DNA of 48,548 bases from an uncultured Lachnospira sp. (GTDB taxonomy: Bacteria; Bacillota; Clostridia; Lachnospirales; Lachnospiraceae): NCBI GenBank assembly GCA_934343805.1, contig CAKRIN010000019.1:1-48548 (forward strand), written 5' to 3'. Shown here piece by piece: positions 23,753-33,025 of this stretch. The notes beneath the pieces are model-generated. The model ran no database searches. It was not told where the DNA came from and was given only the letters and a program-made list of their open reading frames with translations. The position numbers and the translations under genes are program-made. Each line of letters starts with the position of its first letter. The stretch's first letter is position 1.

Positions 23753-24304
23753 ATGAGAGTTGGTATGGGATATGATGTTCATAAACTGGTTAAAGATCGT
23801 AAGCTTATCATGGGCGGAGTTGAGATTCCATATGAATTAGGTCTGCTTGGACACTCTGATGCAGATGTGCTTCTTCATGCCATTATGGATGCATTACTGG
23901 GTGCGGCTGCACTTGGAGATATAGGAAAGCATTTCCCGGATACAGATGACAGATACAAGGGAATATCAAGTATTAAGCTTCTGGAAGAGGTTGGAAAGAA
24001 GATAGATGAGGCTAATTATATTATAGAAAATATTGATGCTACTATTATTGCACAGAAGCCTAAGATGCGCCCATATATTGATGATATGAGAAAGAATATC
24101 GCAGATGCTTTAAAGATTGATGTTGACAGAGTCAATGTTAAGGCTACTACAGAAGAAGGACTTGGATTTACCGGAAGTGGAGAGGGTATTTCTTCACAGG
24201 CAATATGCTCCCTTAATTCTGTTTCTAATTATATATATGGCGCTGCTGATATGACAAACTGTAGACCTGACTGTGGTGGCTGCATGGGCTGTCAGAACAG
24301 ATAG
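23753..24304 (+). CDS. ispF: 2-C-methyl-D-erythritol 2,4-cyclodiphosphate synthase with a Cys-rich tail
   Basis: IspF closes the cyclic diphosphate in the MEP route to isoprenoids. Residues 1-155 are a normal domain: zinc ligands Asp8, His10 and His42, the [11 protein letters not shown] segment, and [16 protein letters not shown] near the end. Usual length is about 157-160 residues; this one has 183. The extra tail (about 157-183) ends in Cys170-x3-Cys174-x2-Cys177-x2-Cys180, which could bind zinc or an Fe-S cluster. AAAGGAGGAGC precedes ATG 23753. It begins a Bacillus-like gene order: ispF, cysE, cysS, mrnC, rlmB, sigH. Confidence 0.94.
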   Translation: MRVGMGYDVHKLVKDRKLIMGGVEIPYELGLLGHSDADVLLHAIMDALLGAAALGDIGKHFPDTDDRYKGISSIKLLEEVGKKIDEANYIIENIDATIIAQKPKMRPYIDDMRKNIADALKIDVDRVNVKATTEEGLGFTGSGEGISSQAICSLNSVSNYIYGAADMTNCRPDCGGCMGCQNR

Positions 24305-24375
24305 AACTGACAATACATTTGCAGCTTCAATTCATATAATATAATTAAGAATAGAAAAGTCAGGATTAACAGATT

Positions 24376-25050
24376 ATGAAATATAGAGATTATGTAAAGC
24401 AGGAAATAGCAGTAATAAAGGACAGAGACCCTGCTATTAAGTCGGATAAAGAGGTATATCTTTATCCTAGTTTTAAGGCAATACTTAAATATAGAAAAGC
24501 CCATAAGTTATATCTTAAGGGCGAATATTATAAGGCAAGAAAGATTTCACAGAAAACTGCAAGACAGACCGGAATTGAGATACATCCGGGAGCGCAGATT
24601 GGCGAGGGACTTTTTATTGACCACGGACATGGAGTTGTTATCGGAGAGACAGCCATTATCGGTAACAATGTAACACTTTATCAGGGCGTTACACTTGGAG
24701 GAACAGGCAAGGAACAGGGTAAGAGACATCCTACTCTTGGAGATAATATTATGGTAGGAGCAGGAGCAAAGATTCTTGGCTCAGTTACTATAGGTGATAA
24801 CTGCAAAATTGGTGCGGGTTCTGTTGTATTAAAGGATGTGCCGGCGAATTCTACGGTGGTTGGTGTTCCAGGAAGAATTGTTATTCAGGACAGCGTAAGA
24901 CTGGTTGATGATTTAGACCAGATACATCTTCCAGACCCTGTTATGCAGGAGATTGAGAACTTAAAGCAGGAGAACGCAAGGCTTAAGAAGAGACTTGCAC
25001 ACCTTGAGAACAGCGTGAATGAAAGCCGCAGCTCATATGATGATAACTAA
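24376..25050 (+). CDS. cysE: Serine O-acetyltransferase
   Basis: A 224-residue protein that makes O-acetylserine for cysteine synthesis. A short N-terminal helical part (1-65) is followed by left-handed hexapeptide repeats: [22 protein letters not shown] with the catalytic DHGHG, then [17 protein letters not shown], and [24 protein letters not shown] at the end. The N-terminus is shorter than in E. coli CysE, as in Gram-positive forms. The last 35 residues ([20 protein letters not shown]) form a probable coiled coil. It starts 71 bp after ispF and is 26 bp before cysS. Confidence 0.95.
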   Translation: MKYRDYVKQEIAVIKDRDPAIKSDKEVYLYPSFKAILKYRKAHKLYLKGEYYKARKISQKTARQTGIEIHPGAQIGEGLFIDHGHGVVIGETAIIGNNVTLYQGVTLGGTGKEQGKRHPTLGDNIMVGAGAKILGSVTIGDNCKIGAGSVVLKDVPANSTVVGVPGRIVIQDSVRLVDDLDQIHLPDPVMQEIENLKQENARLKKRLAHLENSVNESRSSYDDN

Positions 25051-25076
25051 AGTGTGATTATGAAAGGAAATCTGAC

Positions 25077-26495
25077 ATGAGGATTTATAATACTTTATCC
25101 AGAAGAAAAGAAGAGTTTAAGCCATTAGAAGAAGGTAAGGTTAAAATGTATGTCTGCGGACCTACTGTATACAACCTTATTCATATTGGTAACGCAAGAC
25201 CTATGATTGTATTTGATACAGTAAGAAGATATCTTGAGTACAAGGGATATGATGTTAATTATGTATCTAACTTTACAGATGTAGACGACAAGATTATTAA
25301 GAAAGCTAATGAAGAAGGTGTATCTGCCGAGGAGATTTCAACAAGATATATTGTTGAATGTAAGAAGGATATGGAAGGTATGAATATTAAGCCTGCAACA
25401 ACACACCCTCTTGCAACTCAGGAAATCGGCGGAATGATTGATATGATACAGACTCTTATTGACAAGGGTTATGCTTATGAAGTCAATGGAACTGTATATT
25501 ACAGAACAAGAAAATTTGCAGAATATGGAAAGCTGTCTAAGAAAAATATTGATGACTTAGAGGCAGGGCATAGAGATGAGGCACACAGCCTTAAGGTTAC
25601 AGGTGAGGATGAGAAGGAAGACCCACTTGATTTCGTTCTCTGGAAGCCTAAGAAAGAAGGCGAGCCTTCATGGCCATCACCTTGGAGCGATGGAAGACCG
25701 GGCTGGCATATTGAATGCTCTGTTATGTCTAAGAAGTATCTTGCTGACGAAATCGATATTCATGCAGGCGGAGAGGATTTAATATTCCCTCACCATGAGA
25801 ATGAGATTGCACAGTCAGAAGCAGCTAATGGAGTACCATTCTCTAAGTACTGGATGCATAATGCATTTCTTAATATTGATAACAAGAAGATGTCTAAGTC
25901 TTTAGGCAATTTCTTTACAGTAAGAGATATAAGCAAGGAATATGACCTTGAAGTATTAAGATTTTTCATGTTAAGCGCACATTACCGTAATCCTGTTAAT
26001 TTCAGCCATGACCTTATGGAATCAGCAAAGAACGGGTTAGACAGAATCTTAACTGCAGTTGATAATTTAAGACATCTGTCAGAGAATGCCAAGGATGTTC
26101 CAATGACAGAGGATGAGAAGAAGATAATAGCTTCTATAGATGACATTTATAAGAAATTTGAAGATTCAATGGACGATGATTTCAATACAGCAGACGCAAT
26201 ATCAGCTATATTTGAACTTGTAAAGCTTGCTAACTCTAATTCAAGCTCAGATAATTCCAAGGAGTACATCGATACTCTTATGAAGAAGATTACAACTCTT
26301 ACAGATATTCTTGGACTTAAGACAGACAAGAAGGAAGAAATGCTTGACGAGGATATCGAGGCACTTATTGCCGAGAGACAGCAGGCAAGAAAAGATAAGA
26401 ATTTTGCAAGAGCTGATGAAATCAGAGATGAATTATTAGCAAAGGGAATTGTTCTTAAGGATACAAGAGAGGGCGTAAGATGGAGCAGAGCCTAG
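25077..26495 (+). CDS. cysS: Cysteinyl-tRNA synthetase
   Basis: A 472-residue class I synthetase that charges tRNA-Cys. Cys27 in YVCGPTVYN is a zinc ligand, HIGN (36-39) is the HIGH motif and KMSKS lies at 271-275. WHIECSVM and HHENEIAQ supply further zinc ligands. The C-terminal DALR-type helical domain and the tail ([19 protein letters not shown]) are standard. AAAGGAAA precedes ATG 25077. It overlaps mrnC by 16 bases. Confidence 0.97.
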   Translation: MRIYNTLSRRKEEFKPLEEGKVKMYVCGPTVYNLIHIGNARPMIVFDTVRRYLEYKGYDVNYVSNFTDVDDKIIKKANEEGVSAEEISTRYIVECKKDMEGMNIKPATTHPLATQEIGGMIDMIQTLIDKGYAYEVNGTVYYRTRKFAEYGKLSKKNIDDLEAGHRDEAHSLKVTGEDEKEDPLDFVLWKPKKEGEPSWPSPWSDGRPGWHIECSVMSKKYLADEIDIHAGGEDLIFPHHENEIAQSEAANGVPFSKYWMHNAFLNIDNKKMSKSLGNFFTVRDISKEYDLEVLRFFMLSAHYRNPVNFSHDLMESAKNGLDRILTAVDNLRHLSENAKDVPMTEDEKKIIASIDDIYKKFEDSMDDDFNTADAISAIFELVKLANSNSSSDNSKEYIDTLMKKITTLTDILGLKTDKKEEMLDEDIEALIAERQQARKDKNFARADEIRDELLAKGIVLKDTREGVRWSRA

Positions 26496-26923
26496 ATAAC
26501 GACCTTGTAAAATGTATATATGAAGGTCTGGATATGAAGCATACAGAGCCTTCGCAGTTATCACCTCTTGTTCTTGCATATATCGGGGACAGCATATATG
26601 ACCTTGTTATTAAGACATGGGTTATAGAGCAGGGGAATATGCAGGTTAATAAGCTTAACAAGAAAACGAGCAGTATTGTTAAGGCAGAATCCCAATCTGC
26701 CATGATAGGTGTAATAGAGCCTATGCTCAGTGAACATGAGGAAGCTGTGTATAAGAGAGGACGTAATGCAAAGTCATACACATCTGCCAAGAATGCAAGT
26801 ATCGGAGATTACAGAAGAGCAACGGGTTTTGAGGCTCTTATTGGATATCTGTATCTTAGCGGGCAGTATGAGCGGATGATGGAACTGGTTAAAGCAGGAC
26901 TGGAAAGCCTTGAGTCAAAGTAG
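26480..26923 (+). CDS. mrnC: Mini-ribonuclease 3 (23S rRNA maturation)
   Basis: A 147-residue dimeric RNase III catalytic domain without a double-stranded-RNA-binding domain. [19 protein letters not shown] (29-47) carries the catalytic Asp of the RNase III signature and [17 protein letters not shown] (115-131) the second acidic motif. In Bacillus it trims both ends of 23S rRNA precursors. It starts within the end of cysS and precedes rlmB, as in Bacillus. Confidence 0.93.
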   Translation: MEQSLDNDLVKCIYEGLDMKHTEPSQLSPLVLAYIGDSIYDLVIKTWVIEQGNMQVNKLNKKTSSIVKAESQSAMIGVIEPMLSEHEEAVYKRGRNAKSYTSAKNASIGDYRRATGFEALIGYLYLSGQYERMMELVKAGLESLESK

Positions 26924-26930
26924 AGCCGGA

Positions 26931-26973
26931 AAAGCAGAATCCGTATCTTTAATTGATGACTGGATTCTGCTTT
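26931..26973. other. Perfect 12-bp stem-loop between mrnC and rlmB
   Basis: AAAGCAGAATCC (26931-26942) and GGATTCTGCTTT (26962-26973) with a 19-nt loop. There are only three T after the last G-C pairs, so it is a poor terminator on the plus strand. It may be a processing or stability hairpin in the mrnC-rlmB transcript. Confidence 0.6.
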
Positions 26974-26992
26974 GTAGTATAAGGAGAAATAT

Positions 26993-27733
26993 ATGAGATA
27001 CAATGAATTAACATTTCAGGGAAGAAATGCTGTATTAGAAGCATTCCGCTCTGGTAAAACTATTGATAAGCTTTTTATTCTTGACGGCTGTCAGGATGGA
27101 CCAATAAAGAGTATTGTCAGAGAAGCAAAGAAAACAGATGCAATTATCAATTATGTTGATAAGGAAAGACTCGACAGACTTGCAGGAACAGGACATCATC
27201 AGGGAGTTGTTGCCATTGGCGCAGCTTATGAATATGCAGAAGTTGATGATATACTTGCAGCAGCTAAGGAAAAGGGAGAAGATCCATTTATATTCATTCT
27301 TGATGAGATAGAGGATCCTCACAATCTTGGTGCTATTATAAGAACTGCCAACCTTGCAGGTGCACATGGAGTTATTATTCCTAAGAGAAGAGCTGTCGGA
27401 CTTACAGCAACTGTAGCCAAGACATCAGCAGGCGCGATTAATTACACACCTGTAGCCAAGGTTACTAATATTTCACAGACAATCGAGGAACTTAAGAAGC
27501 AGGGACTCTGGTTTGTATGTGCTGATATGGGCGGAGAGACAATGTATAATCTTAACCTTAAAGGACCTATCGGCCTTGTTATAGGTAATGAGGGCAATGG
27601 AGTGAGCCGTCTTGTTAAGGATAAATGTGATTTCATTGCATCAATTCCTATGAAGGGTGACATTGATTCCTTAAATGCCTCAGTTGCAGCAGGCGTTCTT
27701 GCATACGAAATAGTCCGTCAGAGACTTAATTAG
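26993..27733 (+). CDS. rlmB: 23S rRNA (guanosine-2251 2'-O)-methyltransferase, SpoU/TrmH family
   Basis: A 246-residue SPOUT methyltransferase. The N-terminal substrate-binding domain (1-75) has GRNAVLEAFRSG and AGTGHHQGVVA. The knotted SAM domain has DEIEDPHNLGAIIRTA (motif 1), GLVIGNEGNGVSRL (motif 2) and IPMKGDIDSLNASVAAGVLAYE (motif 3). AAGGAG precedes ATG 26993. It is followed 10 bp later by sigH; the yacP gene that separates them in Bacillus is absent. Confidence 0.93.
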   Translation: MRYNELTFQGRNAVLEAFRSGKTIDKLFILDGCQDGPIKSIVREAKKTDAIINYVDKERLDRLAGTGHHQGVVAIGAAYEYAEVDDILAAAKEKGEDPFIFILDEIEDPHNLGAIIRTANLAGAHGVIIPKRRAVGLTATVAKTSAGAINYTPVAKVTNISQTIEELKKQGLWFVCADMGGETMYNLNLKGPIGLVIGNEGNGVSRLVKDKCDFIASIPMKGDIDSLNASVAAGVLAYEIVRQRLN

Positions 27734-27743
27734 GGAGTTTTTT

Positions 27744-28355
27744 ATGAAGCATATGGAAGAGTATCCTGATGAAGAACTTATTGATATGTACAGGGCAGGT
27801 AATGAGCAGGCAATTGAGTACATATTTGAGAGATATAAGTATATAGTGCGAAAGAAAGCAAAGGCCATGTTTCTTGCCGGTGGAGACAGTGATGATTTAA
27901 TCCAGGAGGGAATGATAGGCCTTTATAAGGCTGTCCGAGACTATGATAAGAAAAAGGATGCTTCTTTCATGACATTTGCAGGAATGTGCATAAACAGGCA
28001 GATTCTTAATGCAGTTACAGCTTCTAACAGAAAGAAGAATACACCACTTAATACATATGTTTCTTTTGATGAACCGGTCAATCCAGAAGATGATTCTCAG
28101 GTAAAGCTGGTGGATGTACTAAAGTCTGATAAGGAACAGAATCCGGAAAGACTTTTTATTGATCAGGAAAATGCTGAAAGTTTAGAAGATAAATTATACA
28201 GTGTGCTAAGTGATTTTGAGAAAAATGTATTGGAATTATATGTGTCTGGCAAAGATTATATAGCTATTGCGCAGACGCTTGATAAGCCGCCAAAATCTAT
28301 AGATAATGCTATACAAAGGATAAGGAATAAAGTTGACAAAATAACCAACCTATAA
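27744..28355 (+). CDS. sigH: RNA polymerase sigma factor SigH family
   Basis: A 203-residue sigma-70-family factor. Region 2 covers about 20-95, with DDLIQEGMIGLYKAVRDYD as the core-binding and -10 recognition helices and SFMTFAGMCINRQIL after it. Region 4 lies at about 145-200, with LYVSGKDYIAIAQTLDKPPKSIDNAIQRIRNKV as the helix-turn-helix. Length, motif spelling and position after rlmB all match SigH, which drives stationary-phase and early sporulation genes in Bacillus; non-sporulating clostridia also keep it. GGGAG precedes ATG 27744. The promoter of the next tRNA begins inside its last codons. Confidence 0.93.
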   Translation: MKHMEEYPDEELIDMYRAGNEQAIEYIFERYKYIVRKKAKAMFLAGGDSDDLIQEGMIGLYKAVRDYDKKKDASFMTFAGMCINRQILNAVTASNRKKNTPLNTYVSFDEPVNPEDDSQVKLVDVLKSDKEQNPERLFIDQENAESLEDKLYSVLSDFEKNVLELYVSGKDYIAIAQTLDKPPKSIDNAIQRIRNKVDKITNL

Positions 28356-28361
28356 TATTAT
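28333..28361 (+). promoter_or_regulatory. Sigma-A promoter for tRNA-Thr (and possibly purA)
   Basis: Perfect TTGACA (28333-28338), a 17-bp spacer and TATTAT (28356-28361); the -35 lies in the last codons of sigH. Transcription would start near 28368, 16 nt before the tRNA. No terminator is seen between the tRNA and purA. Confidence 0.78.
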
Positions 28362-28383
28362 GAATAGGTGTGTTAAGACACAT

Positions 28384-28455
28384 GCTATTGTAGCTCAGGG
28401 GTAGAGCACTTCATTGGTAATGAAGAGGTCACGGGTTCAATTCCCGTCAATAGCT
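28384..28455 (+). tRNA. tRNA-Thr (anticodon GGT)
   Basis: A 72-nt cloverleaf. The acceptor stem GCTATTG pairs with CAATAGC, the anticodon stem CTTCA/TGAAG encloses TTGGTAA with anticodon GGT, and the T-arm ACGGG/CCCGT encloses TTCAATT. The discriminator base is T, as usual for bacterial tRNA-Thr. CCA is not encoded. Confidence 0.95.
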
Positions 28456-28497
28456 TAATTTAATGTTTGTGTTTTTTAAAACAGATTGGAGGACGCT

Positions 28498-29793
28498 ATG
28501 GTAAAAGCTATTGTAGGTGCTAACTGGGGTGATGAAGGAAAGGGTAAGATTACTGATATGCTTGCCGAAGAATCAGACATCATCGTAAGATTCCAGGGAG
28601 GAGCTAATGCGGGACATACTATTATTAATGATTATGGAAAGTTCGCGCTTCATCTTTTACCTTCGGGAGTTTTCTATAACCATACAACAAGTGTCATTGG
28701 CAACGGCGTAGCTCTTAATATTCCATATCTTGTAAAGGAATTAAAGAGCCTTACAGACCGTAATGTACCAATGCCTAAGATTCTTGTATCAGACAGGGCA
28801 CAGATTCTCATGCCTTATCATGTTGCATTTGATACATATGAAGAAGCAAGACTTGCCGGTAAATCATTTGGTTCTACTAAGTCAGGTATTGCTCCATTTT
28901 ATTCAGATAAGTATGCCAAGATTGGTTTCCAGGTTAATGAATTATTTGGAGACGAGCAGGAACTTAAGGACAAGATTGCCAATGTATGTACATTAAAGAA
29001 TGTTATGCTTGAACATCTCTATCATCAGCCACTTCTTAACGAAGAAGAGATATTCAATACTCTTATGGAATATAAAGAGATGGTTGAGCCATATGTATGT
29101 GATACATCAGCATTTTTACATCAGGCTCTTAAGGATGGAAAGAAGATATTGCTTGAGGGACAGCTAGGTTCTCTTAAGGATACAGATCATGGAATATATC
29201 CAATGGTAACATCATCATCAACATTAGCTCCTTATGGTGCTATTGGTGCAGGTATTCCAGCAGCAGCTATTACAGATGTTGTTACTGTTGTTAAGGCATA
29301 TTCTTCAGCAGTTGGTGCTGGAGCATTTGTAAGTGAAATCTTTGGCGATGAGGCTGATGAGCTTAGACGCAGAGGTGGAGATGGCGGTGAATTCGGAGCT
29401 ACAACAGGCCGCCCTAGAAGAATGGGCTGGTTTGATGCAGTGGCTACACGCTATGGTGTAAGAATGCAGGGAACAACAGAGGTTGCTCTTACAGTTCTTG
29501 ATGTACTTGGTTATCTTGATGAGATTCCAATGTGCGTTGGATATGAGATAGATGGTAAAGTTACTAAGGATTTCCCAACTACTCCACAGCTTGAGAAGGC
29601 TAAGCCTGTATTAAAGACTATGCCAGGCTGGAAGTCAGATATCAGAGGAATTACCAAGTATGAAGATCTTCCTGTTGAGTGCCGTAATTATATTGAAGCT
29701 ATTGAGCAGGAGATTGAGGCTCCTATCACAATGGTATCTAATGGTCCTGGAAGACATGAGATTATTCATAGAAAGAGTGCTTTTTCAAAGTAA
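28498..29793 (+). CDS. purA: Adenylosuccinate synthetase
   Basis: A 431-residue enzyme that joins IMP and aspartate with GTP hydrolysis, the first step to AMP. It has GANWGDEGKGK (the GTP loop with the catalytic Asp), GGANAGHTI with the catalytic His, STKSGIAP, EGQLGSLKDTDHGIYPMVTSS and TTGRPRRMGWFD. ATG 28498 follows GGAGG by 5 bases; an in-frame TTG four codons earlier overlaps that site. It lies 42 bp after tRNA-Thr without an intervening terminator and ends before a strong one. Confidence 0.97.
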   Translation: MVKAIVGANWGDEGKGKITDMLAEESDIIVRFQGGANAGHTIINDYGKFALHLLPSGVFYNHTTSVIGNGVALNIPYLVKELKSLTDRNVPMPKILVSDRAQILMPYHVAFDTYEEARLAGKSFGSTKSGIAPFYSDKYAKIGFQVNELFGDEQELKDKIANVCTLKNVMLEHLYHQPLLNEEEIFNTLMEYKEMVEPYVCDTSAFLHQALKDGKKILLEGQLGSLKDTDHGIYPMVTSSSTLAPYGAIGAGIPAAAITDVVTVVKAYSSAVGAGAFVSEIFGDEADELRRRGGDGGEFGATTGRPRRMGWFDAVATRYGVRMQGTTEVALTVLDVLGYLDEIPMCVGYEIDGKVTKDFPTTPQLEKAKPVLKTMPGWKSDIRGITKYEDLPVECRNYIEAIEQEIEAPITMVSNGPGRHEIIHRKSAFSK

Positions 29794-29807
29794 TAACAAT
29801 TAATATT

Positions 29808-29851
29808 ACCGTATCTGCAGCATGGAATTGCTCTGCAGATACGGTCTTTTT
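29808..29851 (+). terminator. Strong intrinsic terminator after purA
   Basis: ACCGTATCTGCAG (29808-29820) pairs perfectly with CTGCAGATACGGT (29833-29845) over 13 bp with a 12-nt loop, then CTTTTT. Confidence 0.93.
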
Positions 29852-29874
29852 ATAGGTGATTTAAAGGAGATATT

Positions 29875-30522
29875 ATGAGATTCAATAAATATTTTGACCA
29901 TACTAATTTAAAACCAGATGCAACTAAGGAAGATATCTGTAAGCTGTGTGAGGAAGCAAAACAGTATGATTTTGCTTCGGTATGCGTTAATGGAATATAT
30001 ACAGCATTTGCAAAAGAATGCCTGTCGGGAAGTGATGTTAAGACATGCGTTGTAGTAGGATTTCCACTGGGGGCAATGAGTACAGAGGCAAAAGCATTTG
30101 AAACTAAGAAGGCAGTAGAAGATGGCGCTGATGAGATTGATATGGTTATTCCGGTCGGACTTCTTAAAGCAGGTGAATACGATTCTGTATATGCTGACAT
30201 AAAAGCTGTGAGAGATGCATGTGAAGGAAAGGTGTTAAAGGTTATATTTGAGAACTGCCTTCTGACAGAAAATGAAATAATTAAGGCGTGTGAATTATCT
30301 GTGAAGGCAGGAGCTGATTATGTGAAGACATCAACGGGATTTTCGTCAGGTGGAGCAACAGTTGGTGATGTTGCTCTTATGAAATCACATGTTGACGGAC
30401 ATTGCAAGGTAAAGGCGGCGGGTGGAATAAGAGATTATAATACAGCTGCTGCCATGATAGATGCAGGTGCAGACAGGCTGGGAACAAGTGCTACTATTAA
30501 AATCGTATCTGGAAGAGAATAA
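29875..30522 (+). CDS. deoC: Deoxyribose-phosphate aldolase
   Basis: A 215-residue class I aldolase that splits deoxyribose 5-phosphate to glyceraldehyde 3-phosphate and acetaldehyde. Lys151 in YVKTSTGF is the Schiff-base lysine; Asp89 (DEIDMV) and Lys180 (KVKAAGG) complete the active site. [11 protein letters not shown] and VVGFPLGA are typical. AAGGAG precedes ATG 29875. It stands alone, without other nucleoside-catabolism genes, and meets the next gene tail to tail with a 2-bp gap. Confidence 0.96.
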   Translation: MRFNKYFDHTNLKPDATKEDICKLCEEAKQYDFASVCVNGIYTAFAKECLSGSDVKTCVVVGFPLGAMSTEAKAFETKKAVEDGADEIDMVIPVGLLKAGEYDSVYADIKAVRDACEGKVLKVIFENCLLTENEIIKACELSVKAGADYVKTSTGFSSGGATVGDVALMKSHVDGHCKVKAAGGIRDYNTAAAMIDAGADRLGTSATIKIVSGRE

Positions 30523-30524
30523 GA

Positions 30525-30731
30525 TTATTCATTATTCCTTCCAGTAAGAATTCTGTACACAAGCATCATTGCGTATATTACAACAGGAAATACAATGTCT
30601 GTAAACAGCAGACCGGTAAATACTTTATGACAGGCTTCGTTGTTGATAAAAGCAAGTATTAAAGTAGCAAGAATCATTATGCCCCAGAGAATAACCGCTG
30701 TCATTGCAGCGTATTGTTTGATTTTTTTCAT
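30525..30731 (-). CDS. Small two-helix membrane protein of unknown function
   Basis: A 68-residue protein read on the minus strand. It has a Lys-rich start (MKKIKQ), one hydrophobic segment at about 8-29 and another at about 38-62, with an acidic/His loop between them and a basic tail (TGRNNE). GGAGG lies 9 bases before its ATG, which supports it as a real gene. I do not recognise a family. It converges on deoC with 2 bp between the stop codons, and shares its upstream region (30732-30892) with the FliD-like gene. Confidence 0.7.
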   Translation of the reverse strand: MKKIKQYAAMTAVILWGIMILATLILAFINNEACHKVFTGLLFTDIVFPVVIYAMMLVYRILTGRNNE

Positions 30732-30816
30732 TAATTGAAACCTCCAGAAATGTCAGGGTGTAATATATTTTAATATACATTAGAATTATCATATGCTCAA
30801 GTTATTTATAAAAATG

Positions 30817-30844
30817 TTGCGTAACGGATAAAAAATGTTATAAT
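30817..30844 (+). promoter_or_regulatory. Candidate sigma-A promoter for the FliD-like gene
   Basis: TTGCGT (30817-30822), a 16-bp spacer and a perfect TATAAT (30839-30844). Transcription would start near 30851, 42 nt before ATG 30893. Confidence 0.55.
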
Positions 30845-30892
30845 TAAATGAGGCATATAGAGATTGTTCATTGCAAACAAGGAGGTGTGCAT

Positions 30893-31651
30893 ATGTCAAT
30901 TAACGCATATAATGCCAGTTCGATATCTGCTTTGTTCTCAGGACTTAATTCATCGCAGACAACATCGACATATGGCATTGATTTTACAACTTATAATTCA
31001 ATAAAGAATGGCTCTTACAGCAAGCTTATGAAGAAGTATTACAGTAACAAGAATTCGACTGAATCTGATGGTATATCAGATGGTAAGAATTCAGCCTCTG
31101 TTAAGAGCACGGATGCACAGAAGAATAATGCAACAAGAAACAGGGATAATGCTGCTTCTCTTGTAGATTCTGCATCAGAACTTAAGAAGACGTCTTTGTG
31201 GGCTAAGACAGAAAAGACCGACAAGGATGGCAATACAACGAAAACATATGATACAGATAAGATTGCCAAGGCAGTGTCAGCATTTGCCAAGGATTATAAT
31301 TCACTTGTGTCATCTTCAGCAGATTCGTCAAGCAGATATGTTCTTAATAGTGCATCTAATATGGTAAGTTATACTAAAGCTAATGCGGATCTTCTTAAGA
31401 AGATTGGAATTTCTGTCGGTTCAGATAATAAGCTGACAGTGGATGAGGATAAGTTAAAGTCATCAGATATGGCTGTGGTAAGATCAGTATTTAAAGACGC
31501 AGGATCATATGGACAGACAGTATCAGGAAAGGCTTCAACTATATATGGTAATGCAGTATCACAATTGTCAGAGCTGGCTACTAAGAACTCCTATACATCT
31601 GACGGACTGTATTCATATGTTTCTGGTTCTACATATAACCAGTATACTTAA
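30893..31651 (+). CDS. Protein with a FliD (flagellar cap) C-terminal-like domain
   Basis: A 252-residue Ser/Asn/Lys-rich protein without a signal peptide. Its first 80 residues look disordered (polar and low-complexity). From about 130 the pattern resembles the FliD C-terminal domain: FAKDYNSLVSSSADSSSRYVLNSASNM, LLKKIGISVGSDNKLTVDEDKL, then AVVRSVFKDAGSYGQTVSGKA. FliD caps the growing flagellar filament, but this protein is about half the size of FliD and no flagellar genes are near. It may be secreted by the flagellar apparatus or have another role. ATG 30893 follows AAGGAGG. Confidence 0.6.
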   Translation: MSINAYNASSISALFSGLNSSQTTSTYGIDFTTYNSIKNGSYSKLMKKYYSNKNSTESDGISDGKNSASVKSTDAQKNNATRNRDNAASLVDSASELKKTSLWAKTEKTDKDGNTTKTYDTDKIAKAVSAFAKDYNSLVSSSADSSSRYVLNSASNMVSYTKANADLLKKIGISVGSDNKLTVDEDKLKSSDMAVVRSVFKDAGSYGQTVSGKASTIYGNAVSQLSELATKNSYTSDGLYSYVSGSTYNQYT

Positions 31652-31681
31652 TTAATTATATTTGAAAGGTAATAATCAGAC

Positions 31682-32188
31682 ATGGCATTATTAGAAACAT
31701 GGAGAAAGCTCGCATACGAGACAGAGATGGATCAGAAGAACGCTTCAGAATTCTGGGGCTCATATTTTAATCAGGAGAAGGCTATCTATGAACAGATTCT
31801 TGCAGATCCTGATACAGTAGTTAAGGGAACAGTTAAAGAACTGGCAGAGAAGTTCGGAGTTGAAGTACTTCTTATGACAGGATTTCTTGATGGCATTAAT
31901 GACAGTTTAAAGACTCCTAATCCAATTGAGACAATGGATGAGAATACTGAAGTCAGCCTTGATTATGATAAAGAAAAGCTTTATTACAATATGGTAGGAT
32001 GCAAGGCAGACTGGCTTTATGAATTGCCACAGTGGGACAAGCTTCTTGATGAGCAGACCAGAAAAGACCTATACAAGAAACAGAAGCTTTCTGGAACTAT
32101 TGTTAAGGGAAAGAAGATTGGAAGAAATGATCCATGCCCATGTGGAAGTGGAAAGAAATATAAGCAGTGCTGTGGAAAGAATGCATAG
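31682..32188 (+). CDS. SEC-C motif-containing protein
   Basis: A 168-residue cytoplasmic protein with a helical N-terminal part (1-125) that I do not recognise and a C-terminal SEC-C zinc motif, Cys152-x-Cys154-x8-Cys163-Cys164 in [19 protein letters not shown]. This motif, known from the end of SecA, binds zinc and often mediates contact with SecB or the ribosome. The function of small SEC-C proteins is mostly unknown. A related Cys motif occurs at the start of the methionine aminopeptidase at 47019. A terminator follows the gene. Confidence 0.8.
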   Translation: MALLETWRKLAYETEMDQKNASEFWGSYFNQEKAIYEQILADPDTVVKGTVKELAEKFGVEVLLMTGFLDGINDSLKTPNPIETMDENTEVSLDYDKEKLYYNMVGCKADWLYELPQWDKLLDEQTRKDLYKKQKLSGTIVKGKKIGRNDPCPCGSGKKYKQCCGKNA

Positions 32189-32202
32189 CTTTTAAACACT
32201 AA

Positions 32203-32229
32203 GACCTGCCAGAATCTGGCAGGTCATTT
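32203..32229 (+). terminator. Intrinsic terminator after the SEC-C gene
   Basis: GACCTGCCAG (32203-32212), the loop AAT, CTGGCAGGTC (32216-32225), then ATTTT. A 10-bp perfect stem. Confidence 0.85.
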
Positions 32230-32265
32230 TAATGTTAAGTACAGGAATGATAAGAGGTAATTATA

Positions 32266-33012
32266 ATGGATGCATATACAGGATTTGCATATGTTTATGA
32301 TGAATATATGGATAATATTCCGTATGAGGAATGGGGACAGTACATGATTGCTCTCCTTAAGGAAAATGGCGTGTCAGGTGATTCATCAGTGCTTGAATTG
32401 GGATGTGGAACAGGAACTGTTACAAGAATGCTTGCTAAGGAAGGCTATGACTGTGTTGGACTTGATATGTCTGAAGATATGCTGTCTATTGCTTCTGAGA
32501 AAACATTTGAAGAGGGTTCGCAGGTTATATATACATGTCAGGATATGAGGGATTTTGAAGTTCCTTATGAAGTAGACAGTATGATAAGCATAGGTGATTC
32601 CATGAATTATATTACATCTGTTCCTGACCTTGAAAGTGTATTTGCATGTGTAAGTGAGAACCTAAAAAAAGGTGGTGTATTTATATTTGATTTAAAGACA
32701 ATACATTTTTTCAGAGATATACTTGCAGAGAATACATATGCAGAGAACAGGGAAGATTCCGCATTTATATGGGATAATTATTATGATGAGGAAGAACGCA
32801 ATAATGAATATGAGCTTGCTGTTTTTGTTAAGAATGATGATGGAACATTCGACCGATTTGAAGAACAACATTATCAGCATGGTTTTACTATAGATGAGGT
32901 TACAGGCGCAGCACAGAAAGCAGGACTTAAGGTTAAGGATGTATATAATGCTTTCTCTAAAGACGCGCCAGATGATGAATCAGAACGATTATATTTTGTG
33001 ATTGAGAAATAA
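32266..33012 (+). CDS. Class I SAM-dependent methyltransferase
   Basis: A 248-residue protein with a Rossmann methyltransferase fold. SAM motif I is VLELGCGTGT (43-52), followed by the acidic motif II GLDMSEDML and the motif YTCQDMRDFEV. The N-terminus (YDEYMDNIPYEEW) is typical of a clostridial small-molecule methyltransferase group. The substrate cannot be told from sequence. It precedes hslO by 13 bp and is probably co-transcribed with it. Confidence 0.85.
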   Translation: MDAYTGFAYVYDEYMDNIPYEEWGQYMIALLKENGVSGDSSVLELGCGTGTVTRMLAKEGYDCVGLDMSEDMLSIASEKTFEEGSQVIYTCQDMRDFEVPYEVDSMISIGDSMNYITSVPDLESVFACVSENLKKGGVFIFDLKTIHFFRDILAENTYAENREDSAFIWDNYYDEEERNNEYELAVFVKNDDGTFDRFEEQHYQHGFTIDEVTGAAQKAGLKVKDVYNAFSKDAPDDESERLYFVIEK

Positions 33013-33025
33013 CCAGGAGGTATAT

